A stretch of DNA of 64,000 bases from Desulfobacteraceae bacterium (GTDB lineage: Bacteria > Desulfobacterota > Desulfobacteria > Desulfobacterales > Desulfosalsimonadaceae). Made by a program: the position numbers and the translations under genes. Below the pieces are notes generated by a model, which had not been told where the DNA came from, searched no databases, and worked only from the letters and a program-made list of their open reading frames with translations. Shown here piece by piece: positions 26,782 to 34,918 of the stretch; position 1 is the stretch's first letter; every line of letters starts with the position of its first letter. The DNA is taken from positions 1 to 64,000 of the forward strand of contig JABZFM010000018.1 in NCBI GenBank assembly GCA_014237465.1. Reading direction: 5' to 3'.

Positions 26782-27561
26782 CTAACCAGGCCCCAACAGG
26801 GTATCGACTCCGGCTATAATTCCACCATCAACAGGAATTGCTGCACCTGTAATAAAATTTGCTTCATCTGATGCAAGAAAAACAGCAAGATTAGCCACGT
26901 CGTCAGGCTGCCCAATTCTTCCCAAAGGCGTTTTTTCAACATAATAATTTGATAATTCTTCATCCTGAACTGCAATACTTACTAGTGGTGTATCAACAAT
27001 CCCGGGGCATATGGCATTTACAGTAATATTATCTTCGCCATAGTCTAAAGCCATTTGTTTTGTAAGTTGAACTGCACCTGCTTTTGATGTGGAATATGAT
27101 GCGCACATCTTGTGAGCAACAAGTCCCATCGCTGAAGCAATATTTATAATTCTTCCTCCACCTCCATCAGCCATAACCGGAATTGCTCTTTTACTCATCA
27201 AAAAATGCGAGTCGAGATTTACACTCATCACTTCCCTCCATCTGGAATACTCACATTCACATACTGCAGTCACATCCGATATACCTGCATTATTTACTAA
27301 AACATCTACTCTGCCGTATGTTTCTTTCGCAAAATCAACAATTCTATTGCAATCTTCTTCTTTTCCCACATCCCCAGTTAAACAGGTCACTTCTACCTGG
27401 TCTGATATTTCCATAATTTCTTTTTTTACTTCCAAAAGCCCGTCTTCTTCGATATCTGCCAATACTAACACGGCGCATTCTTTAGCATATCTCTTTGCAA
27501 TCGCCTTTCCTATGCCTGAACCTGCTCCGGTTACGATGGCAACTTTACTATGTAGCCTCAT
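26782..27561 (-). CDS. Short-chain dehydrogenase/reductase
   Basis: A classical SDR of 259 residues: TGAGSGIGKAIA for NAD(P) binding, NNAG, and YSTSKAGAV containing the YxxxK pair. An acidic end of strand 2 (ADIEEDG) favours NAD. It is the first gene of the long minus-strand operon with AAGGAG upstream. It probably oxidises a 3-hydroxyacyl-CoA or an alcohol intermediate. Confidence 0.9.
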   Translation of the reverse strand: MRLHSKVAIVTGAGSGIGKAIAKRYAKECAVLVLADIEEDGLLEVKKEIMEISDQVEVTCLTGDVGKEEDCNRIVDFAKETYGRVDVLVNNAGISDVTAVCECEYSRWREVMSVNLDSHFLMSKRAIPVMADGGGGRIINIASAMGLVAHKMCASYSTSKAGAVQLTKQMALDYGEDNITVNAICPGIVDTPLVSIAVQDEELSNYYVEKTPLGRIGQPDDVANLAVFLASDEANFITGAAIPVDGGIIAGVDTLLGPG

Positions 27562-28372
27562 GGGAATTCTCCTTTATGAAAAAAATTAGCGTTTTGTAAT
27601 GCCTTACGAGGGTACGCTCTGTGATGAAGCGAAAACAAAATCTCGTTTTAAAAAATACTTTATGATTTTGCAGTCATTCATATTTATGTCTTTTTCTATT
27701 GATCAAATATTTATATAACTACTTAATTATATAATATAAATGAAAGTATAAGTTAAAAGTTCTGGTAAAAATATTTTATTTTTAGAATAATTCTTGTCAA
27801 ATTTTGTTTTCATAATGTAAATTTAAAAATGATTTAAAAGTCATATTTTTTGCTTATTATAACAGTTCTGATTTGTCAATATGTATTTTTTAAAAAACCA
27901 CTTAATAACTGTGCAGCCTAAAATTCTCGCAACATACTGAAATTATTGTTACTCAAAAAAATAGAACTGTTCCTATCGAATTCAATTATTTCAGATAGTT
28001 ATAGCATGATAAATTGAACTTTCAAAAGAACTTTGGACTCTCAAGTTAATAATATTATGTTAAAAATTCTTGACAAATATCTTCAAATAAGCATACTGAA
28101 TCAGTAGTCACTAATATTTTTTAAAAAAAAATATAAATTTTTAACTAAATTGATATAAATAGACAAATGCTGAATTATATTAAAAATTTATATTGTAATT
28201 GTTTAATGACTTTATAATCATTATTTAACGTTATTCAATTTATACAGACACAATTCATAATTTGTATGATAAATATGTACATTCAATTATTTTTGACTAA
28301 TCCAATATGTCTGCGTTTTCTATGATCGTATGTCGGAGAAATAGAAAAAAAATGCCATAAATAAGGATTAAA
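27562..28372. promoter_or_regulatory. Long AT-rich divergent control region
   Basis: The 811 bp separate the 10-kb minus-strand operon from the plus-strand radical SAM operon. No ORF or RNA is apparent. On each strand there is a TTGACAAAT followed some bases later by AATAAGCA: plus strand around 28070-28093, minus strand around 27879-27850. These could be a shared operator or promoter element. The TetR gene at 31630 is a candidate regulator. Confidence 0.5.
28070..28097 (+). promoter_or_regulatory. Possible sigma-70 promoter for the radical SAM operon
   Basis: TTGACA (28070-28075) is separated by 16 bp from CATACT (28092-28097), a 4/6 match to the -10 consensus. The leader would be about 270 nt, which is long. 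Other promoters in this AT-rich stretch cannot be excluded. Confidence 0.25.
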
Positions 28373-29467
28373 ATGAACCGATCAATTGTTAAAACCAAAC
28401 TTGAACTTCTTACTAAAGGAATTCGACTTTCAGAATCTACATTGGATAGATTCCCTGCTTACAAATATAAACGGGCATCTTTATCTGAAGGGATATGCTT
28501 TGACTTAAGTTCTGATAAATGGAAAAAACCGATTCCGATTAATTTACCGGTTCATGAAGCATTTGCAGCAAGAAGTCCCTATATATTTGATGAAAACCGC
28601 AGCATTATCTTAAAAAACGGTTCACCATTTCTTAATGCGTCTATCATATACCCACCCTCCTGGTACGCGGATAATTTAGATGACGGGACTAAATATCACG
28701 AAGTATTTCAACTTCACCACAGATCGATTTTAGCAACCAGCCTTACAAATTTTTGTGAATATAAAAGCATGGGAAAAGGCTGCCATTTCTGTGCAATGGG
28801 GCATGGCATAGATCGCCCTAAAAAGAAATCCCCTACACAAATCACATCGGTTTTAAAAAATCTTTTAAAAAAAGGGCATAAATTCACAGAAATAAATATT
28901 AACTCAGGATGTATGGTAAATGAAAAAGCAAGTATCAACCTATACAGGGATGCTGTTATGGCTGTTAAATCAGTCGAAGACATACCAATCTATGCTCAAT
29001 TAGCTCCCCCCTCCGATCTTGGGGAACTGGATAGCCTTGTTTCCGAAGGGATCGCGTCCCTTAGCTTCAACATTGAAATATATGATTCAAAAATCAGAAG
29101 AGAATTAATGCCACAAAAAGGTAAAATTCCTGTAGAGTATTACCTTAAAACGCTGGAATATGCTGCCAAGCTGATCGGCCCAGGACAGGTTTCCAGCTGG
29201 CTTATTGCAGGTCTGGAACCATGTCAAAACACTATCAGCGCTATTGAAAAAATAACGGATCTGGGCGTTATTCCGTTTGTTACTGTTTTCAGGCCCCTTA
29301 CCGGTAGTGACATGGAAAGTTATCCGCCACCTGACCCTGATAGCCTTCTCCCTATTTTTGAAACACTTGAAGAAAGACTGCGAAAACTCAACCTGGACCC
29401 AGAAAGTACTCTGTGTGGATGCGTAAAATGTAATTGTTGCAGTGCTTTGCAGGAGATTTTCACATGA
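28373..29467 (+). CDS. Radical SAM protein, CX8CX2C, second paralogue
   Basis: The 364 residues have cysteines at 128, 137 and 140 (CX8CX2C, GCHFCAMGHG) and a C-terminal CVKCNCC starting at 350 followed by SAL, as in the 8538-9611 product. Shared segments include VSSWLIAGLE and IPFVTVFRPLTGSDM. It therefore belongs to the same MSMEG_0568-like family though sequence is diverged. Its stop overlaps the next start as ATGA, giving tight coupling to a methyltransferase. Together with the B12 radical SAM gene it suggests stepwise modification of one substrate. Confidence 0.8.
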   Translation: MNRSIVKTKLELLTKGIRLSESTLDRFPAYKYKRASLSEGICFDLSSDKWKKPIPINLPVHEAFAARSPYIFDENRSIILKNGSPFLNASIIYPPSWYADNLDDGTKYHEVFQLHHRSILATSLTNFCEYKSMGKGCHFCAMGHGIDRPKKKSPTQITSVLKNLLKKGHKFTEININSGCMVNEKASINLYRDAVMAVKSVEDIPIYAQLAPPSDLGELDSLVSEGIASLSFNIEIYDSKIRRELMPQKGKIPVEYYLKTLEYAAKLIGPGQVSSWLIAGLEPCQNTISAIEKITDLGVIPFVTVFRPLTGSDMESYPPPDPDSLLPIFETLEERLRKLNLDPESTLCGCVKCNCCSALQEIFT

Positions 29468-30156
29468 ATATCGCCACCCAATTTGACGACATTCAAGCAA
29501 TAAACCATCCATGGAAACAGATTATGAACACCGGCCAATATGATCTTATTGATCCAAACAAATGGCTGGTTCATTACATCCTGACTTTAAGTAAACAACT
29601 AAAAATGCCTTACCTGGATTTAGGTTGCGGGTTTGGCAGGCATCTTTTACCCATGCTTAATTCACAGTCCGTCTCAATTGGTCTTGACATAAATATACCT
29701 GAATCACTTTTTCAACTTTCAAAAACAACCCCTGGTTTAAATCTAACCATTGGGTATATGCACAAATTACCGTTTAAAAATAATTCTGTCGGAATCGTTC
29801 TTTCCTGGAGGAGTTTATATTTACAAAAACTTAAAAACATCAAACGAACTATTTCCGAAATCAAAAGGATTCTTGCACCAGGCGGTTATTTTATAGGAAG
29901 TGTTCGGACAACGACAAATACACTTTGTAAAATTGCAGCTTCTGCTGCTGTAAATATTGAACCGAATACCTTTAATTTTTCAGATAATGAATTATTCGGC
30001 GCCATTTATCATTTCTTTTCCAAAGATGAGATATTAAATCTTCTCAGTGAGTTCAGAGTTGAAAATTTCTACCTTAAAGAGTTGAGACATACATCTTATA
30101 CTACTGCCTATTCCTACTACCCCAATGACTTTTGGATTTTTATCGTTAAAAAATAA
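29464..30156 (+). CDS. Class I SAM-dependent methyltransferase
   Basis: The 230-residue protein carries motif I YLDLGCGFGRHLLPML and post-motifs SIGLDINIPES and KRILAPGGYFIGSVRTT, typical of Methyltransf_11-type enzymes. I chose the ATG at 29464, which overlaps the upstream stop, rather than an in-frame start 30 bp upstream. It lies between two radical SAM genes. The substrate is unknown. Confidence 0.85.
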   Translation: MNIATQFDDIQAINHPWKQIMNTGQYDLIDPNKWLVHYILTLSKQLKMPYLDLGCGFGRHLLPMLNSQSVSIGLDINIPESLFQLSKTTPGLNLTIGYMHKLPFKNNSVGIVLSWRSLYLQKLKNIKRTISEIKRILAPGGYFIGSVRTTTNTLCKIAASAAVNIEPNTFNFSDNELFGAIYHFFSKDEILNLLSEFRVENFYLKELRHTSYTTAYSYYPNDFWIFIVKK

Positions 30157-30170
30157 TAATATGGACATAT

Positions 30171-31520
30171 ATGATGCGTATACTTCTAATTAATCCATCT
30201 TATTTTTCCCCAAGGGAAGCCGCCAAACGGTTTCAAAAATATAAACAAATCATAAAAAGCGGTAATATGTATGTTCATCCCTTCGAACCGCCACTGGGTC
30301 TTGCCATGCTGGCAACGTTCCTTAATAAAAAAGGGTATAAAGCTAAACTTGCTGATATGCAGGGAGAATATTTGACAGATGAGGCGTTAAAGAGGATTCT
30401 CGTGACATACAAGCCTGAACTGGTTGGTATTACTGCCATGACTCCCACTGTCCACAGAGCCATAAAAATTGCCGGCATATCAAAAACAAGCCTCCCATCT
30501 GTGCCTGTTGTTATGGGCGGAGTTCACCCCACTGTTGATCCTGAATCCATACTTACAACAGAAGTTGTAGATTATGTGATTCGGGGAGAAGGTGAATGTT
30601 CTTTTTTAAACCTTCTTTCAAATCATCTTGTGCCAACAACAGAAATGACAGGAATTTCCTGGAAAAATCGTGACGGGTCCGTCATTATTACGGACAAATC
30701 ACCTTTAATAAAAAATTTAAATATTTTACCGGTGCCGGATTATACACTTTTTCCGGTTGAAACATACATCGATTACACATCAAAACTTCGTGGCATTCGC
30801 GCTATTTCAATGATGATTAGCAGGGGTTGCCCTTATCAATGTTCTTTTTGCGCAGTAAGTGAAACAATGGGCTCATCATTTCGTATTCTTGAGCCTGAAA
30901 AAGCAGCTCAACAAATGATAGACTTATGCAAAAAATTTGACCTTGAGGGCGTATGGTTTAAAGACTCCATATTTAACCTTAATCCAAAGTGGACAATATC
31001 TTTTGCAAAATACCTTATTTTACAAAAAAATCCTTATAAATTCCAGATCAACACCCGTATTGATCTGATCAGAGAAAAAGAAATAGAATTACTAAAAAAA
31101 AGCGGATTAACGCAAATTGATCTGGGGATCGAAGCCGGTACGGAAAAAAGTTTAAAGCGCCTGAATAAAAAAATTACACTTGAACAGATCCGCTCAGCCG
31201 TAAAATTATTAAAACAAAAAAATATCGACATCAGTGGATTTTTCATGATTGGAATTCCGGGTGAAGATGAAGCAGATATTCAATGCACATTCGATCTTGT
31301 CCGTGACCTTAAACTCAACAAAGCATCTGTCAGTATTTTTACACCACTGCCCGGATCAAAATTATATCAGGAGATCATGTCCGAAAATGATGCCTGTCGT
31401 GACCTTAAATTCTATGAAACACACCATTTTACGGAAACAAAAAAGAGTTATTGTCACGTGCCGCTAAAAAGACTTAAAGAGCTTCATCAGATTATGAACA
31501 GCTATTTTGTTAAACGGTGA
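30171..31520 (+). CDS. Cobalamin-binding radical SAM enzyme
   Basis: Residues 1-150 form a B12-binding Rossmann-like domain (LLINPSYFSPREAA, VGITAMTPTVHRAIKIA, VVMGGVHPTVDPE). The radical SAM core has SRGCPYQCSFCAVSE, a regular CX3CX2C. Late motifs (DLGIEAGTEKSLKRLNK, ISGFFMIGIPGE) fit the BchE/P-methylase class. Such enzymes methylate unreactive carbon or rearrange rings. It is the last gene of the short plus-strand operon. B12 supply may link to cobO at 42402. Confidence 0.88.
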   Translation: MMRILLINPSYFSPREAAKRFQKYKQIIKSGNMYVHPFEPPLGLAMLATFLNKKGYKAKLADMQGEYLTDEALKRILVTYKPELVGITAMTPTVHRAIKIAGISKTSLPSVPVVMGGVHPTVDPESILTTEVVDYVIRGEGECSFLNLLSNHLVPTTEMTGISWKNRDGSVIITDKSPLIKNLNILPVPDYTLFPVETYIDYTSKLRGIRAISMMISRGCPYQCSFCAVSETMGSSFRILEPEKAAQQMIDLCKKFDLEGVWFKDSIFNLNPKWTISFAKYLILQKNPYKFQINTRIDLIREKEIELLKKSGLTQIDLGIEAGTEKSLKRLNKKITLEQIRSAVKLLKQKNIDISGFFMIGIPGEDEADIQCTFDLVRDLKLNKASVSIFTPLPGSKLYQEIMSENDACRDLKFYETHHFTETKKSYCHVPLKRLKELHQIMNSYFVKR

Positions 31521-31629
31521 TCGATGTTTCCCCTTAATTTCATTGACCAAACTTTAAATATGACGTATTAATCCATCAATAAAAATTCATATTCGCTTAA
31601 GTTAATTAAATTAAAAACAGAGTATATTA

Positions 31630-32223
31630 ATGAAACAAAAAAGTGATAAACGTAGACAAGAAATCATCACCGCAGCTATGAATTTTTTTGCGGAAAAAGG
31701 ATACCATAGCACCAAAATAAGCGACATTTCCAACAAGTTGAATATGGCTCATGGAACATTTTATATCTATTTTCAGAGTAAAGCAGAAATATTTTCAGAT
31801 ATTGTTGAGCAGTATATTAAAAAGCTGGACCAAATTTTTATATCGGTACCCTATAAAGCCGCCAATATTTCAGAATTCAAAAACTTTGTGCAGACACTTG
31901 GAGATGAAATATTTAATCTAATTGTTGAAGATCAGAAAATGGCTCAAATAATTTTTTCCCAGGGCGCAAACACGGACAAAAAATTGAAAAAAAAAATTGT
32001 TGAGCTGATGAATAAAATGGATCAACTGATTGAAAGCATTCTCATTGAAGGTATCAATAGAAAATTTCTAGTAGCCAGCATGGATACGGAAATTGTTGCA
32101 AAAGCGTTTCGAGGAATGCTAGTGGCAGGAATTAATGACGTCGCCATGAACGAAATCTCAATGGAACGAAAAGAGCGATGGATCAACTCAATTCTTCGCA
32201 TCGGTCTCGATGGTCTTGTGTGA
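31630..32223 (+). CDS. TetR/AcrR-family regulator
   Basis: Residues 8-55 are a TetR helix-turn-helix (RRQEIITAAMNFFAEKGYHS, TKISDISNKLNMAHGTFYIY). The rest is a helical ligand domain, 197 residues in all. It lies 109 bp after the B12 radical SAM gene. It is the only regulator inside the cargo region and so a candidate repressor of the divergent region 27562-28372, perhaps responding to an acyl-CoA. Confidence 0.88.
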   Translation: MKQKSDKRRQEIITAAMNFFAEKGYHSTKISDISNKLNMAHGTFYIYFQSKAEIFSDIVEQYIKKLDQIFISVPYKAANISEFKNFVQTLGDEIFNLIVEDQKMAQIIFSQGANTDKKLKKKIVELMNKMDQLIESILIEGINRKFLVASMDTEIVAKAFRGMLVAGINDVAMNEISMERKERWINSILRIGLDGLV

Positions 32224-32257
32224 TTTTAAGGGAATGGCAAAAGGTACTACAAGGACT

Positions 32258-32425
32258 AACTATATGATACTTGCACTTCCACTTTACATGTGATTGACTT
32301 TGATAATCTTTCATCAATACCTCCTTCTTAAGCCTACACCAACAACAGGGACCCTCAAGAAGGAGATATATCTCGTCTGACCGGCAAAGCCTATTAGGTT
32401 CACACCAGCGGAGCTGGTGGTTTAA
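32258..32425 (-). mobile_element. IS200-family remnant: end hairpin and TnpA start
   Basis: On the minus strand MKDYQSQSHVKWKCKYHIV (from 32314) is the N-terminus of an IS200/IS605 TnpA, preceded by AAGGAGGT, after which the frame is lost. Upstream is the subterminal hairpin CACCAGC/GCTGGTG (32403-32419) with GGA loop, typical of the left end. Only about 170 bp survive. Confidence 0.65.
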
Positions 32426-32743
32426 TGAATACAATTAATCAAAAATATAATAAATTCATTAGTCGGGAAGCCGGAATGTTGGCAGGATTGTCGGATCTAT
32501 TGTGTAGAAATTCAACGGGGATGTACTAGTGGAGGACTTGTCTATGTTTCGACTATTGCGAATTTTTTAACAATGAAGAGTATTAATCAGTGTGGCAAAT
32601 TTTGAATGATGAAATGGAAATCTGGATTCCGTTAAACATAAAAAACAAAATTGGTTTAAGGTATTCCATTATTCGCAAAACAGTGCAAAAATGGCGTGAC
32701 TAAGCATAACATATTGTTATTATTAAAAATATTAACCAGGCCT

Positions 32744-32957
32744 CGGGCGACTTGCGCCGCCTCTATCAATCGATTTATATCGATTGGCCTTTTTTGGATA
32801 GACCAAAATTGGTGATTGTGCCTAAAATTGTGTCCTTTTTTTGAGCCTGTCATTTTATTTGTTTCTCCTGCACAATGATTTATCCACACAAATTCACGCA
32901 AATTTTCACTCAAAAATATAGTGGAATCATTAAAATTAGTTGATTTTATTAAAAATT
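32744..32957 (+). repeat. Long direct repeat, copy 2 (degenerate ssrA tail plus flank)
   Basis: The ssrA tail here reads CGGGCGACTTGCGCCGCCTC then TATCA, with changes from copy 1 in the T-arm and CCA end. A hairpin CAATCGAT/ATCGATTG and T-run follow, then the same flank as 341-428 and 543-616. The middle 115 bp of copy 1 are missing. Confidence 0.75.
32765..32795 (+). terminator. Terminator after the degenerate ssrA tail
   Basis: CAATCGAT pairs with ATCGATTG around TTAT, then GCC and six T. It is the counterpart of the hairpin at 299-338 with a shortened loop. Confidence 0.6.
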
Positions 32958-33129
32958 ATTAACTTTAATCCTGATTCTGATTTAAATGACTACTCTATAT
33001 TGGTACTTGAAGAAACCGCCAGAGAGACAAAAAACGGAGTTGGAATTAAATTTACGTCCATTGATATGAACAAATGATATGAACAAACTGCAGCAATGTA
33101 TTATCAATAAAATGAGTCAAAGGTATTAG
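32940..33129 (+). pseudogene. C-terminal remnant, possibly PilZ-like, broken by a duplication
   Basis: The frame reads VLEETARETKNGVGIKFTSI and stops at a TGA after MNK. If one copy of the tandem 13-bp repeat GATATGAACAAAT is removed, the frame continues through LQQCIINKMSQRY to a TAG at 33129. The NGVGIKF block resembles the end of a PilZ domain. The start of the gene is missing: the frame opens in the ssrA-linked repeat. Confidence 0.4.
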
Positions 33130-33230
33130 ATAAAGAGCAAAACTAATATGATCGCAACCGACTTTTTGAAGCATGACCGGTTGAATTTATTGCTATTATT
33201 GACTGTAAAATCAAAAAGGCAGATGCCTTG

Positions 33231-33797
33231 TTATTTGAATATGAAAAAACCAATGACAATCACCGCAAGGATCACCCCGCCCCATAAAATCAACTGGCTG
33301 AGTGACAGCCCCGAGTCTTCCGAGCTTGAACCGGATTGCGCGCTGGCCCCTGGCGGCTTCCTGCCTGAATCACTTGGCTGATTATTTTCGATGCCGGCGC
33401 GCAATTGGGCCAGCTGCTCGGCACTCAGGACAGTTGTACCGTCAAAATCATCAGGCGAAACACCGCTACTATTGTTTTTTGACTGGTCTCCCGCTTCAAT
33501 TGTCACCCGCAGAGAAAACTTGCTTAGATTGATGACATCATTGTTCTTTAAAGCAGCTTCATTAATCTGCAGATCATTCACAAAGGTGCCATTTGTACTG
33601 CCCATATCTTTGACGATATAAGGCCCGCCGATGGATCTCTCGATCCTCGTGTGTTGACGCGAAATCCCGGTGTTATCAATAAAAATATCCGCTGTCGGGA
33701 TACGGCCGATCTCCACGATATCCTGTGTAAAGGAGTAAGTTTTAAGGACATTGTCTTTGATAGCCAGCTCGATTTTCAATACCTGATCATTATGCAT
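33231..33797 (-). CDS. FHA-domain protein with C-terminal membrane anchor
   Basis: Residues about 20-95 form an FHA domain with the phosphothreonine-binding set GRIPTADIFI, SRQHTRIE and GSTNGTFVND. A Ser/Pro/Gly-rich linker (100-160) leads to one hydrophobic helix (about 164-187, ILWGGVILAVIVIGFFIF). It is thus a tail-anchored cytoplasmic phosphopeptide reader. It is divergent from the PP2C-kinase genes, so it may read the kinase's output. Confidence 0.88.
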   Translation of the reverse strand: MHNDQVLKIELAIKDNVLKTYSFTQDIVEIGRIPTADIFIDNTGISRQHTRIERSIGGPYIVKDMGSTNGTFVNDLQINEAALKNNDVINLSKFSLRVTIEAGDQSKNNSSGVSPDDFDGTTVLSAEQLAQLRAGIENNQPSDSGRKPPGASAQSGSSSEDSGLSLSQLILWGGVILAVIVIGFFIFK

Positions 33798-34057
33798 GGG
33801 TTGCTCTCCAAGGCTTGATTGGGCAATATGCTACTTGAATTAGGAAAGGAATAAATTTTTTATTTTGCTGTATATTATATGGTAAAAAAAAAAATTATGT
33901 CAAGTTTTATCCTGTGTTTCCCTTTTATCCGTCATGAATCACTGCATATAAATATGATTGATGTTTCATCCTTGATGCGATAATATGATACGTTCATAAT
34001 GTTAAAAATTCTGTTTTTTAAAAATCAAAAACCAGATCGTTCGCTCAGGTACGGGAT

Positions 34058-34897
34058 ATGAATCATTTAAAATATGGTTTCAGCACAAATGTGGGTAATG
34101 TTCGCTCTCATAATGAAGATTATTTTCGTGCCGAGCCTGAATTAGGGCTTTGGGTTGTTGCAGACGGTATGGGCGGTCATAAAGGTGGCGAAACCGCATC
34201 CACCATTGCCGCCGACTTTATCGTTGACAAAACCAACGCCGGCGAACCTTTAGAAAAATCGATTGCACAGGCGCATCACGCCATTAAACAGGCAAGCAAG
34301 GAAGGAAAAGGGCCTGAAGGGATGGGGACAACCGTTGTGGCCCTTAGAATAAATGATAACAACTATGAAATTGCGTGGGTGGGTGACTGCCGGGCATATC
34401 TTTGGGACGGCATTACGCTGAAACAGCTGACAAAAGACCATTCTTACGTCCAACATCTTGTCGATACCGGTGTGATATCCCCCAATGAATCAGCAAACCA
34501 CCCCTACCAGGATGTCCTGATTCAGGCGTTGGGGGCAGCGGATATCAAAAATGTGAATGTTGAAACGATTATCCATGAATTTCATCAAAATGAGCAGATT
34601 CTCCTGTGCAGCGATGGACTTACCAAGGAGATCGCAGACAAGGGTATTGCCGATGCACTGGCCCTTGAATTAGAGGAGCAGGGAAAAGTGAATTTTCTTA
34701 TCCAGGCTGCCTTAAAAAATGGTGGGAAGGATAATATCACCGCCATACTGGTTTCCGCAGATGATGATGCCCCTGTCAGAATGCCGGAGGGCGATACAGT
34801 GCCCATCAACACGGAAGAGTTAATGCCAAACGGTTTTCTTGAAAAACTGCGCTCCTGGCTAAAGCGGACATTAAAGGTCTTTTTAAAAACCAAATGA
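34058..34897 (+). CDS. PP2C-type Ser/Thr phosphatase
   Basis: The 279 residues include the PPM metal-binding motifs VRSHNEDYF, WVVADGMGGHKGGE, GTTVVALRI, WVGDCRAYLW, LLCSDGLTKEI and GGKDNITAILV. It is the Stp/PstP-like partner of the kinase 21 bp downstream and should remove phosphates from Ser/Thr. The C-terminal 45 residues are a basic tail without a membrane helix. Confidence 0.92.
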   Translation: MNHLKYGFSTNVGNVRSHNEDYFRAEPELGLWVVADGMGGHKGGETASTIAADFIVDKTNAGEPLEKSIAQAHHAIKQASKEGKGPEGMGTTVVALRINDNNYEIAWVGDCRAYLWDGITLKQLTKDHSYVQHLVDTGVISPNESANHPYQDVLIQALGAADIKNVNVETIIHEFHQNEQILLCSDGLTKEIADKGIADALALELEEQGKVNFLIQAALKNGGKDNITAILVSADDDAPVRMPEGDTVPINTEELMPNGFLEKLRSWLKRTLKVFLKTK

Positions 34898-34918
34898 TAT
34901 TGTTCTGATACGGATTTT

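Larger units (their letters stand above)
277..32768. mobile_element. Putative genomic island bounded by ssrA-tail repeats
   Basis: An intact ssrA tail at the left and a decayed one at the right bracket 32.5 kb. Inside are the tRNA-Asp-bounded Fic unit, the large acyl-CoA/radical SAM cluster and, at the right end, an IS200-like remnant. No integrase gene is left in the window. The boundaries are inferred from the repeats; the event may be old, since copy 2 is degenerate. Alternatively, two islands inserted in tandem at ssrA. Confidence 0.45.
32224..33230. other. Debris-rich island end, no intact gene
   Basis: The stretch holds an IS200-like remnant (32258-32425), about 300 bp without recognisable content, the second ssrA-tail repeat (32744-32957), and a PilZ-like coding remnant (32940-33129). 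It separates the cargo region from the kinase module. Confidence 0.65.

Noticed and set aside
27850-27884. Sigma-70 promoter on the minus strand with TTGACA and TATAAT
   Set aside because: The spacing between the two words is only 12 bp, too short for a normal promoter.
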